Positions 59,328-64,000 of a stretch of DNA of 64,000 nt are shown piece after piece. The stretch spans positions 1 through 64,000 of the forward strand of contig QNYO01000045.1 of the NCBI GenBank assembly GCA_003978765.1, written 5' to 3'. The number at the start of each line of letters is the position of its first letter. Position 1 is the first letter of the stretch. Both the position numbers and the translations under genes were made by a program. Below the pieces are notes generated by a model, which was not told the origin of the DNA, did no database searches, and saw nothing but the letters and a program-made list of their open reading frames with translations. Source of the DNA: Hydrogenimonas sp. GTDB taxonomy: Bacteria; Campylobacterota; Campylobacteria; Campylobacterales; Hydrogenimonadaceae.

Positions 59328-59842
59328 TGAAGCTCTTAGAAAAACTTTTTGAGTCAACACTCTGGAATGGTCGGCTCTTTGTACTATTGGCTGTTATCTT
59401 CTCAATGTTTGGATCGATTGTCCTCTTCTTTGTCGCAAGTGTCGATATTTGGGGCATCATGATCAAAACCTTTGAGACCTATCTACACCACCAACACCCT
59501 GAACACTTCCATGAGGAGCTTGTTGGTGTCATTATTGGTGCAGTTGACCTTTACCTCATGGCAATTGTCATGCTGATCTTTAGTTTTGGTATTTATGAGC
59601 TCTTTATCTCCGAGATCGATCCAGCAAAACAGGCTGAAGGCTCTAAAATTCTTGAGATCCACTCGCTTGATCAACTCAAAGATAAGTTGGCCAAAGTAAT
59701 TGTGATGGTTTTGGTCGTCAGCTTCTTTAAAAAAGCGCTCTATACCCACTACGACACACCACTTGAGATGCTCTATTTTGCAGGGGCAATTTTAGCTTTG
59801 GCAGTTGGACTCTATTTCCTACATAAAGGGGGAGAACACTAA
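59327..59842 (+). CDS. YqhA/UPF0114 family membrane protein
   Basis: [50 protein letters not shown]. Confidence 0.85.
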   Translation: MKLLEKLFESTLWNGRLFVLLAVIFSMFGSIVLFFVASVDIWGIMIKTFETYLHHQHPEHFHEELVGVIIGAVDLYLMAIVMLIFSFGIYELFISEIDPAKQAEGSKILEIHSLDQLKDKLAKVIVMVLVVSFFKKALYTHYDTPLEMLYFAGAILALAVGLYFLHKGGEH

Positions 59843-60867
59843 TGATTTTTGTTGATGCATGCTTTAATAAACCGACCCCCTATACGCCTGTTTGGATGAT
59901 GCGCCAAGCGGGGCGCTATCTTCCAGAGTATATGGCTGTTCGCCAAAAAGCAGGTGACTTTCTAACACTTTGTAAAAATCCTGCAATGGCAGCAGAAGTG
60001 ACCCTACAACCTATCGATATTGTTGGTGTCGATGCGGCAATTTTGTTTAGCGATATTTTGGTGATCCCTTTAGAGATGGGAATGGATCTTACATTTGCCA
60101 AAGGAGAAGGACCTGTCTTTAGCGACCCTATCCGTACACCAGAAGATCTCAAACGGCTTCAACCCAATGCCCATGAACGACTCACCTATGTCTATGAGAC
60201 CATCAAAATCGTTCGTGAACGGCTTGCTGATGATAAAGCACTTATCGGCTTTACAGGTGCGCCATGGACACTCATTACCTATATGATTGAAGGGCGTGGT
60301 ACCAAAACCTACAATATTGTCAAAAAACTGATCTATACTCAGCCTGAGTTTGTTCATGCCCTCCTTCGTGAAGTGACAGAGGTGGTCAAACTCTATCTTG
60401 AGAAGCAGATTGAAGCGGGTGTCAATGCCGTGCAAATTTTTGATAGTTGGGCAGCGGCTCTCGAAAAACCGAAATATTTTGAGTTCAGCTGGAACTATAT
60501 GAAAGAGATTGCCTCTTATATTAAAGGAAAATATCCCCATATTCCTGTCATTATGTTCCCTAAAGGGATTGGTGCTTACCTTGATGATATTGATGGAGAG
60601 TTCGATGTCTTTGGTGTCGATTGGGGCACACCAATGGCATTGGCCAAAGAGAAACTTGGTGATCGCTATGTTCTTCAAGGAAATATGGAGCCGTGCCGAC
60701 TCTACTCAAAAGAGGCAACCAAAGCGTGTGTCACTGCCCTACATGAGATTATGCAAGGTCAAGGGCATATCTTCAACCTTGGACACGGTATCTTACCTGA
60801 TGTACCTGTTGAAAATGCCAAATATTTTGTTGAGCTTATCCACCAAATCACACGGAAGGGACAATGA
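59842..60867 (+). CDS. hemE: Uroporphyrinogen decarboxylase
   Basis: [68 protein letters not shown]. Confidence 0.97.
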   Translation: MIFVDACFNKPTPYTPVWMMRQAGRYLPEYMAVRQKAGDFLTLCKNPAMAAEVTLQPIDIVGVDAAILFSDILVIPLEMGMDLTFAKGEGPVFSDPIRTPEDLKRLQPNAHERLTYVYETIKIVRERLADDKALIGFTGAPWTLITYMIEGRGTKTYNIVKKLIYTQPEFVHALLREVTEVVKLYLEKQIEAGVNAVQIFDSWAAALEKPKYFEFSWNYMKEIASYIKGKYPHIPVIMFPKGIGAYLDDIDGEFDVFGVDWGTPMALAKEKLGDRYVLQGNMEPCRLYSKEATKACVTALHEIMQGQGHIFNLGHGILPDVPVENAKYFVELIHQITRKGQ

Positions 60868-61829
60868 CACGCACAATACTTTTTTTGCTTTTGCCACTCT
60901 TTCTCTTTTCAAAGGATATTGTCGAAGTCTATCGTCTGCATGGAATGAATGGGTTGGAGAAAATGCTCGATCTCGAATTGAGCAGTCCAGCCTATTGGCA
61001 AAAGGCTCTTCAAAACCATGATATTCGTTACGGTTTCTTCGATACTCCAACCGATCTTCTTTTATGCACAAAAAGCAAAAGAGAGCTTGCCCTCTATACT
61101 ATCAATGGTCATCTACAACTCAAACAGAAGACTCCAATCATTATCGGGCAAGCCGCTGGTGATAAGATTCGAGAGGGCGATATGAGGACCCCTATTGGGG
61201 TTTATCATATTGTTGCTCGCAAAACAAACTTAGAAAAGAAGTATGGACCTTTGGCGTTTGTTACTGACTATCCCAACCGTTTTGATCGTATCTGGGGTAA
61301 AAATGGTCACGGTATCTGGTTGCATGGACTCCCTCCAGGTAAAGAGGGTGAGAAGAATGCCACCAAGGGGTGTATTGCAGTCGATAACCAAACGCTCTTA
61401 CATCTCGACCGACAACTCTCACTGGATCGTGCACTACTGGTCATTAGTGAAACACCGCTACAAGAGGTTTCAGAAGAGACGATGCGCCATCTTCTCGCCT
61501 TTATCTACCATTGGCGTTACACATGGAAATATAACCTCTTCAATGAGTATCTCGAAAACTACTCACCACGTCTGGTATTTCAATCTGTCCATGATTTTAA
61601 CTACTTCTCAAAATATAAAGAGCGGGTTTTTGAAAAGAATAGAAACCGAAAAAAGACGCTACGATTTAGTGACTTAAAGGTTGTACCCTATCCCAACTCT
61701 TTAGGAAAAAAGTTGTGGTATGTCTCTTTTCATGAATATTACAAAAGTGGGGGCTATATCTTTTCGGGTACTAAAAAGATTCTTGTTGAAGAGAAACGCC
61801 CCAACCATTTCAAAATCATTGTGGAATAG
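60864..61829 (+). CDS. L,D-transpeptidase/carboxypeptidase (YkuD fold), Csd6/Pgp2-like
   Basis: Signal peptide; [52 protein letters not shown]. Confidence 0.85.
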   Translation: MTRTILFLLLPLFLFSKDIVEVYRLHGMNGLEKMLDLELSSPAYWQKALQNHDIRYGFFDTPTDLLLCTKSKRELALYTINGHLQLKQKTPIIIGQAAGDKIREGDMRTPIGVYHIVARKTNLEKKYGPLAFVTDYPNRFDRIWGKNGHGIWLHGLPPGKEGEKNATKGCIAVDNQTLLHLDRQLSLDRALLVISETPLQEVSEETMRHLLAFIYHWRYTWKYNLFNEYLENYSPRLVFQSVHDFNYFSKYKERVFEKNRNRKKTLRFSDLKVVPYPNSLGKKLWYVSFHEYYKSGGYIFSGTKKILVEEKRPNHFKIIVE

Positions 61830-61832
61830 TCG

Positions 61833-63128
61833 ATGCGCTTTCTTATTTTTTTACTGTTAAACTACCTCGTTCTCTTTTCTGCCGAACTTCACTTCAAACT
61901 CTATAAATTGACAGGAAAAGAGAAAGGTCCAACCCTGCTTGTTTTTGGTGGTATTCATGGCAACGAACCTGGTGGATATTTTGCCCCTGCCCTTTTGGTC
62001 ACACACTACCATATCGATAAAGGTGCTCTTTGGGTTGCTCCCAATCTCAATTTCGATAGTATTATCCGTTTTCAGCGTGGTCGTTATGGTGATATGAACC
62101 GTAAATTCTCCACTATTGCCAAAAATGACCCCGATAAAGAGATTATTGAAGATATCAAAGCCTTGATTCTTAACGATCAAGTCGATCTAATTTTAAATCT
62201 GCATGATGGTCATGGGTTCTATCGGGACAAGTGGCAAAACTCAATTTTCAATCCAAAAGCTTGGGGACAAGCCTGTATTATTGATCAAAAATCGATTGAT
62301 GCCAAACGTTTTGGGGATCTTGATAAACTGGCACGACAAGTCTCAAAACGTTTGAATAAAAAACTGCTCTATCAACACCATATTTTTAACGTTAAAAATA
62401 CTGAAACCAAAATGAAAGATGAGCAGATGCGGCTCTCATTGACCTACTTTGCCATCACCCATGGCAAACCGGCAATGGCAATTGAGACCAGTAAGAATCT
62501 TACCGATGTCTCCCAAAAAGTACTCTATCAACTGCGTGCAATTGAAGCCTTTATGGATGAGATTGGGATCTCTTATCATCGCGATTTTGATATGAATTTG
62601 CAAACAATTCGCACACTTCTACACCATTATGGTACGGTTGTCATTAACGACAACTTCCTGGTTCCACTCGATACTGTTGATAAACTTCTACGCTTTGTAC
62701 CTCTTAAAAAGCGTGGCAACCACATCACCTATGCCGACTCTCCACTTGCCGCGATCAAAAAGAGTGGTCGCTACTACCATGTGATGATTGGTCCTTGGAA
62801 AATCACAACGCTACAACCAGACTACTTTACGATGAAAGAGCGACTCCCATCGGTTGAAATTGAAGCCGATGAGGAGATCAAAAAGGTAAAAATTCCATCG
62901 ATCTTTGAGTTTAGAGAGAGCTTCAGAGTCCATGCCCCCAAAGGGTATCGTGTCAATATTATCGGCTTCTCTAAAAAGGGAAAAAGTAATGAGAATAATA
63001 TGACCATCACCTTTCATGATCTCAACCCACGCTATGCGATGGATAAACATAACCGTCTTTTCCGTGTCGAGTTTTATCATAACAACCAATTTTGTGGCAT
63101 GACGATTGCCAAAAAGGTAGATCCATGA
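61833..63128 (+). CDS. M14/M99-type peptidoglycan carboxypeptidase, Csd4/Pgp1-like
   Basis: Signal peptide; LLVFGGIHGNEPGGYFAPALL, APNLNFDSIIRFQRGRYGDMNRKF, LILNLHDGHGFYRD. Confidence 0.85.
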   Translation: MRFLIFLLLNYLVLFSAELHFKLYKLTGKEKGPTLLVFGGIHGNEPGGYFAPALLVTHYHIDKGALWVAPNLNFDSIIRFQRGRYGDMNRKFSTIAKNDPDKEIIEDIKALILNDQVDLILNLHDGHGFYRDKWQNSIFNPKAWGQACIIDQKSIDAKRFGDLDKLARQVSKRLNKKLLYQHHIFNVKNTETKMKDEQMRLSLTYFAITHGKPAMAIETSKNLTDVSQKVLYQLRAIEAFMDEIGISYHRDFDMNLQTIRTLLHHYGTVVINDNFLVPLDTVDKLLRFVPLKKRGNHITYADSPLAAIKKSGRYYHVMIGPWKITTLQPDYFTMKERLPSVEIEADEEIKKVKIPSIFEFRESFRVHAPKGYRVNIIGFSKKGKSNENNMTITFHDLNPRYAMDKHNRLFRVEFYHNNQFCGMTIAKKVDP

Positions 63129-64000
63129 GAACGATCTTTGGACCGATTCCCTCAAGACGTTTCGGTACCTCTTTGGGTATCGATTTAAGTCCTGGCAAGA
63201 AACAGTGCAATTTTGACTGTCTCTATTGTGAATTGGCTGCGGCAAAGCCGGTTGATACAATTGAGAATCCACCAAGTGTGGATGAAGTGATGAGTGAACT
63301 CACTATAGCACTCCAAGAGCATAGCGATATTGATGTCATTACGATCACTGCCAATGGTGAACCAACCCTCTACCCCTTTCTTGATGAGTTGATTGAGCGT
63401 ATCAATGCGATCAAAAATGACTACAAAACCCTCATATTAACCAATGCCTCAACAATTCATAACCCAAATATTCAAACCACTCTAAGCAGACTCGATACCG
63501 TCAAACTCTCACTCGATTGTGTCACTTCTGAATGCTTTAAAAAGTTGGATCGTCCGACACAATCGGTCAATCTTGAATCAATCATTAAAGGGATTGAAAC
63601 CTTTAGAAGAATCTATCAAGGTGAGATGGTGCTTGAGATTTTGATGGTCAAGGGGCTGAATAACAGCGATGAAGAGATCGAAGCTTTTAATAAGATTCTT
63701 CCAAAACTTGGAGCCGATCGCATCGACTTAGGCACGGTTGATCGTCCACCCGCCTACCCTATCGAACCCCTTAGCTATGCTGAACTTCATCAAATTGCCC
63801 AAAAGTTCGATCCATCACTTCCTATCCATATCGCCAGCCGTCACCAAGCCAAAGAGGCACAAGGGAGTTATAGTGACGAAGAGATTCTTTCGACACTTCA
63901 AAAGCGTCCACTCACTCTCAATGATATTCATACCCTCTTTGATGCAGAGAGTCTGAAACGTTTTCAAAAACTTTTAGAAGAAAAGAGAGTCGCAACCAAA
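63125..64000 (+). CDS. Radical SAM protein, partial (runs off window end)
   Basis: IFGPIPSRRFGTSLGIDLSPGKKQCNFDCLYCEL (CxxxCxxC), ITANGEPTLYPFLDELI; ATG overlaps the previous stop. Confidence 0.88.
   Translation, partial: MRTIFGPIPSRRFGTSLGIDLSPGKKQCNFDCLYCELAAAKPVDTIENPPSVDEVMSELTIALQEHSDIDVITITANGEPTLYPFLDELIERINAIKNDYKTLILTNASTIHNPNIQTTLSRLDTVKLSLDCVTSECFKKLDRPTQSVNLESIIKGIETFRRIYQGEMVLEILMVKGLNNSDEEIEAFNKILPKLGADRIDLGTVDRPPAYPIEPLSYAELHQIAQKFDPSLPIHIASRHQAKEAQGSYSDEEILSTLQKRPLTLNDIHTLFDAESLKRFQKLLEEKRVATK

Noticed and set aside
60070-60678. 202-aa minus ORF opposite hemE
   Set aside because: Antisense shadow ORF of a conserved gene.
62811-63275. 154-aa minus ORF opposite csd4-like/radical SAM
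   Set aside because: Antisense shadow; spans two well-supported + strand genes.

Overview
The window is an ordinary-density chromosomal segment with strong Campylobacterota (epsilonproteobacterial) character. Supporting genes include a fused CcsBA, the helical-cell-shape peptidases Csd6/Csd4, a FlgR-like regulator without an HTH domain, AddAB, an NnrS protein, and modA-mop-modBC. I support about 53 protein-coding genes, one tRNA-Met(CAU), and several terminators, promoters and candidate regulatory elements. I saw no rRNA, CRISPR array, IS element or prophage.

Most interesting observations:
(1) An HvfA/bufferin-type RiPP locus at about 41.3-45.5 kb on the minus strand: a 7-Cys precursor with KCG motifs and a Tat-like leader, a DUF692/MNIO enzyme, an HvfC/BufC-like partner and a DoxX protein, followed closely by a membrane-anchored FMN glutamate-synthase-like protein.
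(2) A heptanucleotide tandem repeat inside addA. Both alternative frames hit a stop directly after it, so slippage would give a helicase without its nuclease domain.
(3) A 23-bp element (21/23 identical) at the same distance upstream of a TATAAT box for both amtB-glnK modules.
(4) Three 15-bp-phased repeats between a Fur/PerR-family regulator and a Dps-like ferritin gene.
(5) A structured RNA candidate between rplU and rpmA.
(6) A U4.C69 mismatch in the tRNA-Met(CAU) acceptor stem, at a position linked to TilS discrimination.

Family assignments come from reading the translations. No database search was run.
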